A DNA stretch of 61,697 nt, taken from contig JBCBZW010000020.1 of assembly GCA_039815145.1 (NCBI GenBank), positions 1 to 61,697 of the forward strand. The letters are read 5' to 3'. The notes under the pieces were generated by a model. The model was not told the DNA's origin and did not search any database. It saw only the letters and a program-made list of their open reading frames with translations. This DNA comes from Pseudomonadota bacterium. GTDB taxonomy: Bacteria; Pseudomonadota; Gammaproteobacteria; Steroidobacterales; JBCBZW01. This document shows positions 49,199-57,954 of the stretch, piece after piece (positions within the stretch are counted from its first letter, which is position 1; every line of letters starts with the position of its first letter). The position numbers and the translations under genes are program-made.

Positions 49199-51745
49199 TC
49201 AGGCCGCCCTGATCCGTTGCAGCTCGGCGCGATGGACGCGCTCGTGTTTCACAAAATAGTCGCGCAGCTGCAGGGCAGCTGCCTGACGGTTTCCTTCGCT
49301 GGGATCTCGCCGCACCGAGCGTCGAATGCGCTCGAGCATCATGCGCAGGGCGAAGGCATCGGTCTCCAGCAGCAAGTCGCCATCCATCAGGCGCTGCCAA
49401 ACCGGGTCGTCAACCGGCGGCACATCGGCGTTGCCCGGGCTCGTTATCGGCGCGCCGCGCCGACCACCGCCACGCCACGTGCGGGCGAGTCGACTCGTGC
49501 GCTGCTGTGTGGTGGTGGATAGATCGAGGGAATTCAACTCGGCTAACAGATCCACATGGCGCCGCGCGTAGCGCGCCAGGTAGCGGCGCAGGACGCGCGC
49601 CGCAGCTGCCATGACCTCGCCGGACGTCTCGCCCTGGCTGGTCACACGTCTCACCTTCTCCAGCAGCATGCTCAAGCCCGGGTCTTCCTGGGATGGCACC
49701 ACGCTGCCGTCGAGCAGCGCCTGCCAACTCGCCGAGGTCTCGGGCGGAATGCGAGGCTGCACCACCGGCACCGCTTCCACCGGCGCTGCACCCTCGTCCG
49801 CGCCGTTCGCGGGCGGCACGTCGTCCGCAACCTGCTGGGTCGTTGCGCCCTCATGCAACTGTCGCAATTCGTTGGTCAGCTGGCGCGCGGTCTTGCTGAA
49901 GAAGGTGTGCAGCAAGCGCACGCCCGCGAGGCGAGTGGCGTCGGAGGTGTCGCTCTGCACCGAGCGCTTGATCTGCTCGAGCATCATCTTCAGCGCCACG
50001 CTCGAGGTCGTCAGCGGTCGCTCGCCGGTGACCAGCTGTGCCCACACGGGGTCCGCGACCGGCGGCACCGTGGGCGGCGCAGGTGCGGGCGCAGCAGCGC
50101 GCGGCTGCAAGGTGGGAATCAGGCTCGGATCATCGATGACCACGGTGGCGTCGTGCGCGGTGGCCGCCTCCGCTGGCGCCGCCTCCTCGACGGGAGCCGC
50201 CGCGGCCTTGAGCAGTTGTGCGCGTTCGCCGGCGTAGCGCTGAGCACTCTGCCCCAGATGCTTGTGTAGCACTCGTGCGGCGGCGGCCACGGCAGACTGA
50301 TCCGCACTGGTGCGCACGAACTGGCGCAGGCGAGCGAGGAGCATCTGCAGCGCCAGCGCGCTGGTCTCCAGGGTGAAATCGCCGCGTAGCAGGGCGACCC
50401 ACACGGCATGTTCGACCGGCGGGAGTTCGGGGACCTGAGCGCGTACGGGCAACACGGGAATCGCGGCGGTATCGGCCCCGTCGACACCTGACGACCCGGA
50501 TGCGGTCTCGGCCAGCGGCGTCGGCTCCGCATCGTCGCTGGCTTCGTCGCCCGACGGCGCGTCGCTGTCGGCCGTGTCTTCGGCCGACGCTGCGGAGCGT
50601 TCGGGCTCAGACTCGCCCGCGGTATCAACCTCCCGCCGCGGCTCGAACGCCTGCCCGACGGCGATCGGCGCGACGGGAACATCCGCGTCGTCCTGATCCT
50701 GATCGTCGCTTGGGGCTTCGCTCGCCTCGACGATCTCGTCGCTGTGCTCGTTCGCCACCGGAGCGTCGGCCTGCCCCTCGACCTCAGCCGCCGCAGCATC
50801 CGCGTCCATGCCGTCGGCCGGCAACGCGGGCGCGCCTTCATCCTCGATCAGCGTGGCGCCGGTCTGCGTGTGCTCGTCGATCGACGCGTGCGCGAGGGCG
50901 TCGGTCTCGCCCTCGATAGCGCGATCGAACACGGCCTGCGCCTCGGCCTCATCGGCCGCCAGCAGCGTATTGGTCGGCACCGGTTGGGGCACGGGTATCG
51001 AGGGTGGCGCAGAGAACGGTGCCGGTGCTTCCAGCGCGCCGAGCTCTTCCTCATCCTGCGGTGGCTCCGCCGTGAGCAACTCCACCTCGGACACAGAGGC
51101 CGCTATCGGTGGGAGTGCGGCGTCGGGTTCCTGCTCATCCACGTTCAGGGGTGCCGGCTCGCTCGAATCGGCGGCCGTTGGGACCTCCGATGGTGGCGAT
51201 GGGAGGGGCACAGCCTGCGCGAGAGCATCGACGGCGGGCGACTCAGCGCCCTCACCCTCCACCAAGGCGATCTCGCCGGTCAGGGCATCCACGGGCATGC
51301 CGCGAGCGGCGAGCACGACGGCGACGTCCGCAACCTCGACGTCGAGCAACGCAGCTGTGGTGACGAAGGATGCACCGCCCGTGTACAGGGCGACGATGCG
51401 GCTCGCCAACGCATGGGTGATTCGAGTTCCCGGCTCAGCCAGTTCGGCCGCGGCGGGACAGGCCCGGTCCGCACACCCTGTCGTCGCGTCCGGCAGGCGC
51501 AGGCTCACCTGCCAATCGGCCAGCGGCAGGTGACGCAGCTGGATGTAGCGGCTGGCGGGCGTAGGGGCGAGGGATTGGCCGCAGCGGGCGCAGGCGTTGG
51601 TTTCGCCGCCGAGCAAGCGTCGCCGCGTACGCACGAAGTGCAGACTCACCGTGAGCTGGCGCGTCTCTTCGTCCGCCTCGACGTCTACCACCTGCCAGTG
51701 CTGCGGCAGGCGAAGTACTTTTTTCAGTAGGTCCAGCTGGTCCAC
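49199..51745 (-). CDS. ISL3-transposase-like N-domain fused to four helical repeats (unknown)
   Basis: About 848 aa. Residues 1-150 look like the N-terminus of ISL3 transposases: LPQHWQVVDVEADEETRQLT, a zinc finger CARCGQ ... CADRACP, a RHLPLADWQVSLRLP strand pair and an HTH-like SFVTTAALLDVEVADVAVVL. The DDE catalytic domain is absent. An acidic Ala/Asp/Glu/Pro linker covers about residues 160-450. Four tandem ~73-residue helical repeats follow, each PPxxDPVWxxLxxGxxxLxTxxxALxMML...; approximate positions are 50200-50423, 49848-50066, 49530-49747 and 49202-49420. GTG at 51745 follows GGAG and gives the ISL3-like start; an ATG 11 codons earlier is open. Confidence 0.75.
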   Translation of the reverse strand: MDQLDLLKKVLRLPQHWQVVDVEADEETRQLTVSLHFVRTRRRLLGGETNACARCGQSLAPTPASRYIQLRHLPLADWQVSLRLPDATTGCADRACPAAAELAEPGTRITHALASRIVALYTGGASFVTTAALLDVEVADVAVVLAARGMPVDALTGEIALVEGEGAESPAVDALAQAVPLPSPPSEVPTAADSSEPAPLNVDEQEPDAALPPIAASVSEVELLTAEPPQDEEELGALEAPAPFSAPPSIPVPQPVPTNTLLAADEAEAQAVFDRAIEGETDALAHASIDEHTQTGATLIEDEGAPALPADGMDADAAAAEVEGQADAPVANEHSDEIVEASEAPSDDQDQDDADVPVAPIAVGQAFEPRREVDTAGESEPERSAASAEDTADSDAPSGDEASDDAEPTPLAETASGSSGVDGADTAAIPVLPVRAQVPELPPVEHAVWVALLRGDFTLETSALALQMLLARLRQFVRTSADQSAVAAAARVLHKHLGQSAQRYAGERAQLLKAAAAPVEEAAPAEAATAHDATVVIDDPSLIPTLQPRAAAPAPAPPTVPPVADPVWAQLVTGERPLTTSSVALKMMLEQIKRSVQSDTSDATRLAGVRLLHTFFSKTARQLTNELRQLHEGATTQQVADDVPPANGADEGAAPVEAVPVVQPRIPPETSASWQALLDGSVVPSQEDPGLSMLLEKVRRVTSQGETSGEVMAAAARVLRRYLARYARRHVDLLAELNSLDLSTTTQQRTSRLARTWRGGGRRGAPITSPGNADVPPVDDPVWQRLMDGDLLLETDAFALRMMLERIRRSVRRDPSEGNRQAAALQLRDYFVKHERVHRAELQRIRAA

Positions 51746-51937
51746 GGAACACTCCGCTGGGCGTGTGCCAAACCGCATCCCCGACGCTCGAAGAAGGGGC
51801 CAAACCCCTTTCGAATAGGGCTCAACCCCTAGAGCATAGCGACGCGGTGCACCTTGGGTCCAATCCCCCGGCTCGCGATCGAGTCCACCAGCGTCAGGGC
51901 CCGCCCTGCAAAGGCTGGAGACCGGCCGCGACGCCTT

Positions 51938-53317
51938 CTACGTAGCAACGGCGGACAAGCCCTTCGGGGTGACACCCAAACGTCCCGTTCTGGCCGCGGC
52001 GCGGCGCACGCCGGGCTTGGGCGCGATGACGTAAAGATCGCCGTTGGCGCCCAGAAGCTGGCGCGGCACACCGCAATCGTCGGCGATCGCCGCGTTGGCC
52101 TTGAGGTGTTTCTCTTCGCCGTGCGTCGGAATCGCAATCTGCGGGCGCACCCAACCGTACATTCGCCGCAGTTCCTCGGCCCCCGGGTGTCCCGACGCGT
52201 GGATCGGCAGCTCCGCATCCTCGCTCATCACCACGCGCACCCCCATGTCCTCGAGGCGCCCGACCAACCGCTCCACCGAGCGCTCGTTACCAGGTATCAC
52301 CTTGGAGCTGAATACCACGGTGTCGCCTTCGTCCAAGGAGAGGTCCGGGTGGCGATCGGTCGCCAGGCGCGAGAGGGCTGCCCTGGGCTCGCCCTGACTG
52401 CCCGTCGCGACCACCAGCAATTCGTTGCGCGGGAAATACCCCATCGCCGAGGAGTCGATGAGCTTCTGCTCGACGCCCCACAACCCTGCGGCTCGTGCCG
52501 AAGAGGTGATGTTGTACAAGGAGCGACCCAGCATCCCCATCGCCCTGCCGGTGTTCTTGGCCACTCGGGCTAACGTGTGCAGGCGCGCCAGGTTACTGCC
52601 GAAACAGCCCACCACCACGCGTCCCGACGCGCCATTCACCGCGCGGTACAGGCCCTCGTAGAGCTCACCCTCCGATAGCGAATGCCCTTGCAAGGTAGCG
52701 TTGGTGGAATCGCATACCATCGCGCTTACGCCTTGGGCGGCGAGCTCGCGATAGGCCTGTTCACTGAAGGCCTGCCCCACCACAGGGTCCGGGTCCAGCT
52801 TCCAGTCTGCCGTGTGGAAGATGTTGCCAGCAGGGGTGCGGATGAAGAGCGCGTTGGGCTCCGGTATCGAGTGGGTGAGTCCAACCCACTGCACGTCGAA
52901 GACATCGATCGCCACGCGGGCGCCGCGCGCGACTTCGGTGATCGGCACCTGATCCAGTAGACCGACCTCCGCCAGCTTTCGACGCAGCACCTGCGCGGTG
53001 AAGGCGGTGGTGTAGATGGGACAGCGCAGCTGCTTCCACAGCCAGGCGACACCCCCTACATGATCTTCGTGGGCGTGTGTGATGACCATGGCTGAGAGCT
53101 GGTCACGGCGGGTGGCGATGAACTCGGGGTCCGCCAGTTGCACGGCGGGCCCCGGCACGTGCTCATTGCCGAACATGACACCGCAATCCACCGCGAGCCA
53201 GCGTCCATCGTGGCCGTAGAGATTGAAGTTCATGCCGATTTCACCGGTGCCGCCGAGCGGCAAGAACCAGAGATCTCGCTCGGTGGGGATGAGCTTCTTG
53301 GTGCTGGACGTACTCAA
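51938..53317 (-). CDS. RNase J-like metallo-beta-lactamase ribonuclease
   Basis: A 459-aa MBL/beta-CASP nuclease. FLPLGGTGEIGMNFNLYG opens the fold; the metal motif THAHEDHVGG gives His81, His83, Asp85 and His86; further ligands are in HTADWKLDPDP and the last strand HASGHPGAEEL. The beta-CASP motifs VFSSKVIPGNE and PTHGEEKHLKANA are typical of RNase J, but the usual C-terminal domain of about 100 residues is missing. Alphaproteobacterial and some gammaproteobacterial RNase J-like proteins share this short form. The 192-nt gap to the gene downstream shows nothing clear. Confidence 0.87.
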   Translation of the reverse strand: MSTSSTKKLIPTERDLWFLPLGGTGEIGMNFNLYGHDGRWLAVDCGVMFGNEHVPGPAVQLADPEFIATRRDQLSAMVITHAHEDHVGGVAWLWKQLRCPIYTTAFTAQVLRRKLAEVGLLDQVPITEVARGARVAIDVFDVQWVGLTHSIPEPNALFIRTPAGNIFHTADWKLDPDPVVGQAFSEQAYRELAAQGVSAMVCDSTNATLQGHSLSEGELYEGLYRAVNGASGRVVVGCFGSNLARLHTLARVAKNTGRAMGMLGRSLYNITSSARAAGLWGVEQKLIDSSAMGYFPRNELLVVATGSQGEPRAALSRLATDRHPDLSLDEGDTVVFSSKVIPGNERSVERLVGRLEDMGVRVVMSEDAELPIHASGHPGAEELRRMYGWVRPQIAIPTHGEEKHLKANAAIADDCGVPRQLLGANGDLYVIAPKPGVRRAAARTGRLGVTPKGLSAVAT

Positions 53318-53653
53318 TCAGCGCCCTCGCCGGAGCACGGCAAGGCGCTGAGCAGACACGATATTCGCTTCATGGCTATCGTCCGTGATGGTGATCGGGG
53401 CGTCCTGACCCGGGGATAGTAGCCTCGCCGCCGGAGCGAACACCAGACGCCCGCAAGCGTCCGTGCCCCGGGGCGATTCCGGGCATGACGCGACGCTTCA
53501 GCCGCGATGAACATCTGAGGATTCGGGCGAACCCGATGAGACGATTGCGGTCACACCTCTTTGGGGGGTGTCTGTCGCCTCGTCGCGAGTGGTCATCCCC
53601 GATTGCTGCAACGCACCTTGCGACCTCATAAAACGAAGGCCTAACGTCTCCCC
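53318..53653. other. Divergent promoter region between RNase J-like and OhrR-like genes
   Basis: About 336 nt without a convincing gene. A TTGCGA ... TAACGT pair (53618-53647, 18-nt spacer) would place the transcript start at or next to the OhrR ATG. No clear inverted-repeat operator was found. Confidence 0.45.
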
Positions 53654-54130
53654 ATGCCACGACATAACAACTTACTGCTCAGCCATCAGCTCTGCTTCGC
53701 GCTCTATACGGCCACCAATTCCGTCGTGCGCGCTTACCGGCGACGCCTTGCAGACGTCGGGCTCACCTACACCCAGTACCTGGTGCTGCTCGCCCTCTGG
53801 GAACAGGACGGCATCGCCCTGAAATCCCTGGCGGAGAGACTCAGCCTCGATTCCGCGAGCCTGACGCCGGTGATCAAGCGACTGGAGAAGATGGGCCTGT
53901 TGCGGCGGGATCGCAGCAGCGCTGACGAGCGGCGAATCAGCATCGTCCTCACCGCCCAGGGCCAATCCCTCCAGGATGAGGTGGCGGCGATCCAGAGTGC
54001 CGTCGAATGCCAAACCGGTCTCAGCGAGGACGCGTTCCTGGAGCTGCGCGGAGCGCTGGAGCAGTTGACCCGCACGATGGGTGAGAACGACGACGAAGAA
54101 GCCGTCCCCCGAGCGGTCGGCGCCTCCTAA
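53654..54130 (+). CDS. MarR-family regulator, OhrR-like
   Basis: A 158-aa winged-helix repressor. NLLLSHQLCFALYTA carries a Cys at residue 14 in the place of the peroxide-sensing Cys of OhrR; the winged helix is LKSLAERLSLDSASLTPVIKRLEKMGLLRRDRSSADERR (read as continuous blocks, about residues 56-95). OhrR proteins sense organic hydroperoxides and repress ohr. No ohr gene is adjacent, so the target may be elsewhere. There is no Shine-Dalgarno sequence before the ATG. Confidence 0.9.
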   Translation: MPRHNNLLLSHQLCFALYTATNSVVRAYRRRLADVGLTYTQYLVLLALWEQDGIALKSLAERLSLDSASLTPVIKRLEKMGLLRRDRSSADERRISIVLTAQGQSLQDEVAAIQSAVECQTGLSEDAFLELRGALEQLTRTMGENDDEEAVPRAVGAS

Positions 54131-54224
54131 CGCCCGCGCCGTGCCCTCTTCCCTTCCCCGCCCCGCCTCCCCGAGGCCGCACTTAGCGGCAGCTTCGGGC
54201 ACCATGTAGCCCATCGGAGCCGAC

Positions 54225-54249
54225 CATCCCCACCGCCAGGGTGGGGATG
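54225..54249. repeat. Perfect inverted repeat before the sigma-factor operon
   Basis: CATCCCCACC / GGTGGGGATG, 10-bp stem and 5-nt loop, in the 240-nt gap between ohrR and the sigma gene. A second weaker pair (CCGTTCG ... CGAACGG, about 54257-54289) follows. It may be an ohrR terminator without a T tract or an operator for the operon. Confidence 0.55.
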
Positions 54250-54370
54250 TCGGTTCCGTTCGTCCGGTCCGTACCCCACCCGCGAACGGAGAGGGCACGG
54301 CGTTCCGGGACCCGAGCAGTCCAGGCTGGTGGCCAGGTGAGGCCGCCAACGCTCAGTGCAGGAAGCGGCC

Positions 54371-55240
54371 GTGAGCCAGTCCGATCCGTCCAGGCCAGCG
54401 TTTGACTGGCAAGCGTTCGTGTTCGACCCCGATGAGCAGTGGGTGGATCAACTGACACGTATCGCTGAGCGACGCTTCGCAGGCTCGAGTAAGGGGGAGG
54501 CCGCTTTCAACTACGCGCTCGACAAGATTTCCGCCGACGGCTGGCAGCTGCTTCAGGCCTACGATGGGGTCAGCCGCCCTGGCACCTACCTGACAGTCAT
54601 ATTCAAGCGCCTGCTCGAGGACTACTCGCGCACGACGGAAGGCCGAGCCCGGCCGCCAGCATGGCTGGCACGCGCAGGCGAGCTGTGGCTGGGCGTGCAC
54701 CGCATGCTTTGCTTCGAGCGCGCGGACCCCGCCGCGATCATCCAGCGCTTCAGCCGCGGCCAGCCATCCGACGTGCAGGAGCTGCAGGCGATCATGCGCG
54801 AGATAAAGGCGCGCATCCCCACCTGCGGCGAAGTGCGCGGAGATCTGGCGACGGACTCCGTGGACCCCGAGACGCTGCACAGCCTGGCACGAGAGGACGA
54901 CGTGCTGCTCGGCGTGACCGGTGAGGAGGACGACTCGGTCCTGCGCGCACTCGCAGCATTGCTAGGTGCTGAGTCAGACCCGGCCGGCCAGGGGCTGACC
55001 GGCGACGGCACCTCCCGCCTCGACAGCACCCTGCGGGAACAGGGTCGTGACCGCTTCGGGCTGGACGATGTCGAGCTGCTGGTCCTGCGCTTGCACTTCT
55101 TGGAGCGGCTGAAGTTCGCCGCCATCGGCCGCGCGATCGATCTGCCCGAACACAAGGTGCGACGGACCTATCGCCGCGCCCTCACCAAGCTCCACGAACG
55201 CTTGGGCGACGTCGTCCAAGCCTTCGACACCGAGGGGTAG
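54371..55240 (+). CDS. Sigma-70-like RNA polymerase sigma factor of the TPS/caspase operon
   Basis: A 289-aa divergent sigma factor. The N-terminal half has a region-2-like helix set (FNYALDKISADGWQLLQAYD, RPGTYLTVIFKRLLEDYSR). The middle, with EDDVLLGVTGEEDDS, is not standard. The C-terminal sigma-4 helix-turn-helix reads LLVLRLHFLERLKFAAIGRAI and LPEHKVRRTYRRALTKLHERL. The GTG at 54371 has AGGAAG 5 nt upstream; a GTG at 54356 is also in frame. It is followed after 6 nt by a zinc-finger anti-sigma gene, so it probably controls this operon. Confidence 0.82.
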   Translation: MSQSDPSRPAFDWQAFVFDPDEQWVDQLTRIAERRFAGSSKGEAAFNYALDKISADGWQLLQAYDGVSRPGTYLTVIFKRLLEDYSRTTEGRARPPAWLARAGELWLGVHRMLCFERADPAAIIQRFSRGQPSDVQELQAIMREIKARIPTCGEVRGDLATDSVDPETLHSLAREDDVLLGVTGEEDDSVLRALAALLGAESDPAGQGLTGDGTSRLDSTLREQGRDRFGLDDVELLVLRLHFLERLKFAAIGRAIDLPEHKVRRTYRRALTKLHERLGDVVQAFDTEG

Positions 55241-55246
55241 GAACTC

Positions 55247-56188
55247 ATGCGCCCCACATCACCCAGCCCTCGCCAACGCCTACTCGCCTTGTTCGGCGTC
55301 CTATGGTCCAACGCCGAGACCAGGCCACTCGCGCCGTGCCCACCGCAGACGCACATCGCCGCCTTGTTCGACGGCAAGCTCGATGCAGACCAAGCCGCTG
55401 AGGTACGCGCGCATCTCGCAACCTGCCCACACTGCTACCGCAGTCTGCTGCACTTGAGCGAGGTCGCAGATCTGATCGATGACGCCGCCCCGGCGCCCTT
55501 GGCAAGACGCCATCGCCTGTTCACACGCCTGGGCGGCCTCGGCATCGCGGCCGCCCTGCTGCTGACCACCGCCACCCTGCTGCAGCCGCTGCTCCGCCCG
55601 GCCGACTGGACCCGCACCATGGAGGCCCCCTACGCCACCCTGCGCGGGGCCGTGGTGGAAGGGCGCCACCGCCCCTCCGCGACTGGGTGGATCTGGCGCC
55701 CCGGGTACAGCGCCCGTGGCCTCGGCCTGCCCGACACGGCGCGCACGCGCGTGGCGCGAGCGGCCCTGACGAGTGGTGTCGCGCAGGGCCTCGACGCGGT
55801 GACCTCGTCGCTGGAGCCGTGGATGCCCGTCCGCGGCGAGCTCTCCGCCGCCGCCGCCCTCTCGTGCGAGGATCTTCCAGAGCGTGAGTGCGCGAGCATC
55901 ACGGAGTTTCATCAGGACGTCGGTCGCTGGGCCGTGCTCATGCACTTCGCCTGCGAGCCCCTGCGCGGTGATGGGCTCGACGCTGCAGGTGCCGACACGT
56001 GGGTCGATCGGCCGTTCTGGCAGGACGCGACCGACACGCTATCGGCCATCGCCAAGCAAAGCGCGCGCCTGACGCCCGACGATGCCTACGCTCGCTTGTT
56101 CGCCAACTGGAGCACGCGTGCCGATGCGAACGAACCCGCCACCCTGTGTCGCGGCGTACCCCCCTTGCTAAGCACCCTGACGCTCTGA
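55247..56188 (+). CDS. Membrane anti-sigma factor with zinc-binding ZAS/zf-HC2 domain
   Basis: A 313-aa protein. Residues about 35-80 hold the anti-sigma zinc domain, with the His in HIAALFDGKLDAD and the pair in HLATCPHCYRSL. One transmembrane helix follows (LGGLGIAAALLLTTATLLQPLL, about 93-114). The remaining 200 residues would be periplasmic and include four cysteines (SCEDLPEREC, HFACEPL); this sensor part is unlike families I know. It lies directly after its sigma gene and 3 nt before the caspase gene. Confidence 0.85.
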   Translation: MRPTSPSPRQRLLALFGVLWSNAETRPLAPCPPQTHIAALFDGKLDADQAAEVRAHLATCPHCYRSLLHLSEVADLIDDAAPAPLARRHRLFTRLGGLGIAAALLLTTATLLQPLLRPADWTRTMEAPYATLRGAVVEGRHRPSATGWIWRPGYSARGLGLPDTARTRVARAALTSGVAQGLDAVTSSLEPWMPVRGELSAAAALSCEDLPERECASITEFHQDVGRWAVLMHFACEPLRGDGLDAAGADTWVDRPFWQDATDTLSAIAKQSARLTPDDAYARLFANWSTRADANEPATLCRGVPPLLSTLTL

Positions 56189-56191
56189 GCC

Positions 56192-57946
56192 GTGTTCCCC
56201 GTGCGCGGCTTCGCTCTCCTATGGCTGACGATCGCGCTAGGCTTCTGCCCAGCGCTGACGGGTGCTCGCGCGTTCACTCCCGACGCCGCGACACCCGCCA
56301 TCGACGACGCCTCCGTGCGCCGTATCGCCCTGCTCATCGGCATCTCGGACTACCCGGCGACCCGTGACCTGGAGGGGCCGCGGGAAGACATCCGGGCGAT
56401 GCGCGAAGTGCTGATAAACGTGTGGGACTTCCACCCAGCGGACGTCGTCACCCTTGCCGACGGTCAGGCGACACGGACGCGGATCATCGGCGAGTTGGAT
56501 GCCCTCCTCACCCGCTCGGCACCGGGCGATCACGTGTTGGTCTACTACAGCGGACACGGCACCAGCGACTACGATCTCACCTCGGGCATCCCCCTGCCGG
56601 ATGATTCGGGCGCACTCGTGCCCGTGGACTTCGTGCCGCAGGGAAGCATCGACGAGCAACTCTCCCAACTGGTGCTAGGTGAGCGCGACCTACGGCCGCG
56701 CTTCCAGGCCCTGGATCGCGGCGATCGCTTCCTCGCCGTCATGATCGACAGTTGCTTCGCCGAAAGCGTGCTCCGGAGCGACGACCAGGGGCTGGACCCG
56801 GGCCTGCCCAGCCGCTATCTCCGCCTCGCCGGCGCGACGCCCGTGCTACGGGCCGAACGCCGAGCCCGAGCGATCGCCGCGGCCAGCGCCCCGGCGCGGC
56901 CCTTCACCTACGAGCGAGCAATTTTCATCGGTGCCGCGAGCGCCTTCGAAGAGGCGACGGATATCGGCCGGGCGATGCTGTCTCGCTTTCCCACCTTCGA
57001 CGCACGCCCCCACGGCGCCTTCACCGACGCGCTCCTGCGCTACCTGACGCTCGAACAGATCGCCGACGAAGACCGCAACGGCGCGATCTCCTACAGCGAG
57101 CTCTACAGCGCCGTGCGCAGTTTCATGAGCGCACGTCGCTACCGTCACATGCCCCAGCGACGTCCCCTGCCCAGCCAGTCGATCGGCAGCATCGAGGATC
57201 GCGTGGTGTTCGAGTCCACCCGATTGATCGCCGATCGGGCCGGGGAAGTGCCCGTCGACACCCTGAGCGTGTGGGTGGCCGGGCCCGAAAAGGATGTGGC
57301 CAGGTTGCTGCCCGCGCTGCGTGCGGAAGATCACATCGTCCTGCGCACCAACCAGTCTGCCGACGTCCTCGTGTTGGTGCGCGGCGAGCAGGCGCAACTG
57401 CGCACGGGGGACAACCTGCTCCTGGCCGAGGTCTCGGTCGCCCGACCCGAGGCGCTGGTCGATCGCCTGACGCGCTACGCCTGGGCGAATCGCATCACGC
57501 GTGCGAGCGTGAGTGCCGGCGCGCCGGGCGTGCGCCTGGAGCTCCGTCCAGACCGCAGCTACGCAATGCTTCGCGATCATCTGCAGCTCGATGTCTTTCC
57601 CACCCGGCCGGCGCACCTGGCGGTGTTCAACATCGATCCGCTCGGCGACATCAACCTCCTCTACCCCACCTCCCAGGAAGATGTGGCAGAACGCTACGAA
57701 CAACAACGGCCCCTCAGCCTGCCGCGGAGCCTCAACGAAGAGGCGATCACCATCGCTGCGCCGTTTGGACTGGAGTTCCTGGTGGCGATCGCCTTCGACG
57801 ACGTCCCCCAGGCACTCGAGCGCATCGCGGCCCTGCAAGAGGTTCCCTTCGACTCGCCTGGACGGCTGGGCCTCGACGCCCTCCTCGAGGCCGCTGAGCG
57901 CGAGGGCGCCAAGCGTAGCCTCCACCTCACGAGCTACGGGTACTAG
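56192..57946 (+). CDS. Exported caspase-like (C14) protease with DUF4384-like C-terminus
   Basis: A 584-aa protein with a signal peptide (FALLWLTIALGFCPALTGARA). Residues about 43-330 form a caspase-like C14 domain: RRIALLIGISDY, catalytic His122 in VYYSGHGTSDYD, and catalytic Cys188 in AVMIDSCFAES. The C-terminal third (TNQSADVLVLVRGEQAQL, HLAVFNIDPLGDINLLYPT, APFGLEFLVAI) matches the DUF4384 type often joined to bacterial caspases. The substrate cleft residues were not assessed. The GTG at 56192 is 3 nt past the anti-sigma stop. TpsB follows after 8 nt. It may process the TpsA exoprotein or act in a stress response; that is inferred. Confidence 0.9.
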   Translation: MFPVRGFALLWLTIALGFCPALTGARAFTPDAATPAIDDASVRRIALLIGISDYPATRDLEGPREDIRAMREVLINVWDFHPADVVTLADGQATRTRIIGELDALLTRSAPGDHVLVYYSGHGTSDYDLTSGIPLPDDSGALVPVDFVPQGSIDEQLSQLVLGERDLRPRFQALDRGDRFLAVMIDSCFAESVLRSDDQGLDPGLPSRYLRLAGATPVLRAERRARAIAAASAPARPFTYERAIFIGAASAFEEATDIGRAMLSRFPTFDARPHGAFTDALLRYLTLEQIADEDRNGAISYSELYSAVRSFMSARRYRHMPQRRPLPSQSIGSIEDRVVFESTRLIADRAGEVPVDTLSVWVAGPEKDVARLLPALRAEDHIVLRTNQSADVLVLVRGEQAQLRTGDNLLLAEVSVARPEALVDRLTRYAWANRITRASVSAGAPGVRLELRPDRSYAMLRDHLQLDVFPTRPAHLAVFNIDPLGDINLLYPTSQEDVAERYEQQRPLSLPRSLNEEAITIAAPFGLEFLVAIAFDDVPQALERIAALQEVPFDSPGRLGLDALLEAAEREGAKRSLHLTSYGY

Positions 57947-57954
57947 CAGCCCCC

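Noticed and set aside
50420-51300. Direct repeats in the acidic linker suggesting a CRISPR or satellite
   Set aside because: The repetition is low-complexity coding sequence for Ala, Asp, Glu and Pro, without regular spacing.
49199-51745. Intact ISL3 insertion sequence
   Set aside because: No DDE catalytic domain and no terminal inverted repeats are seen; only the N-terminal DNA-binding part resembles the transposase.
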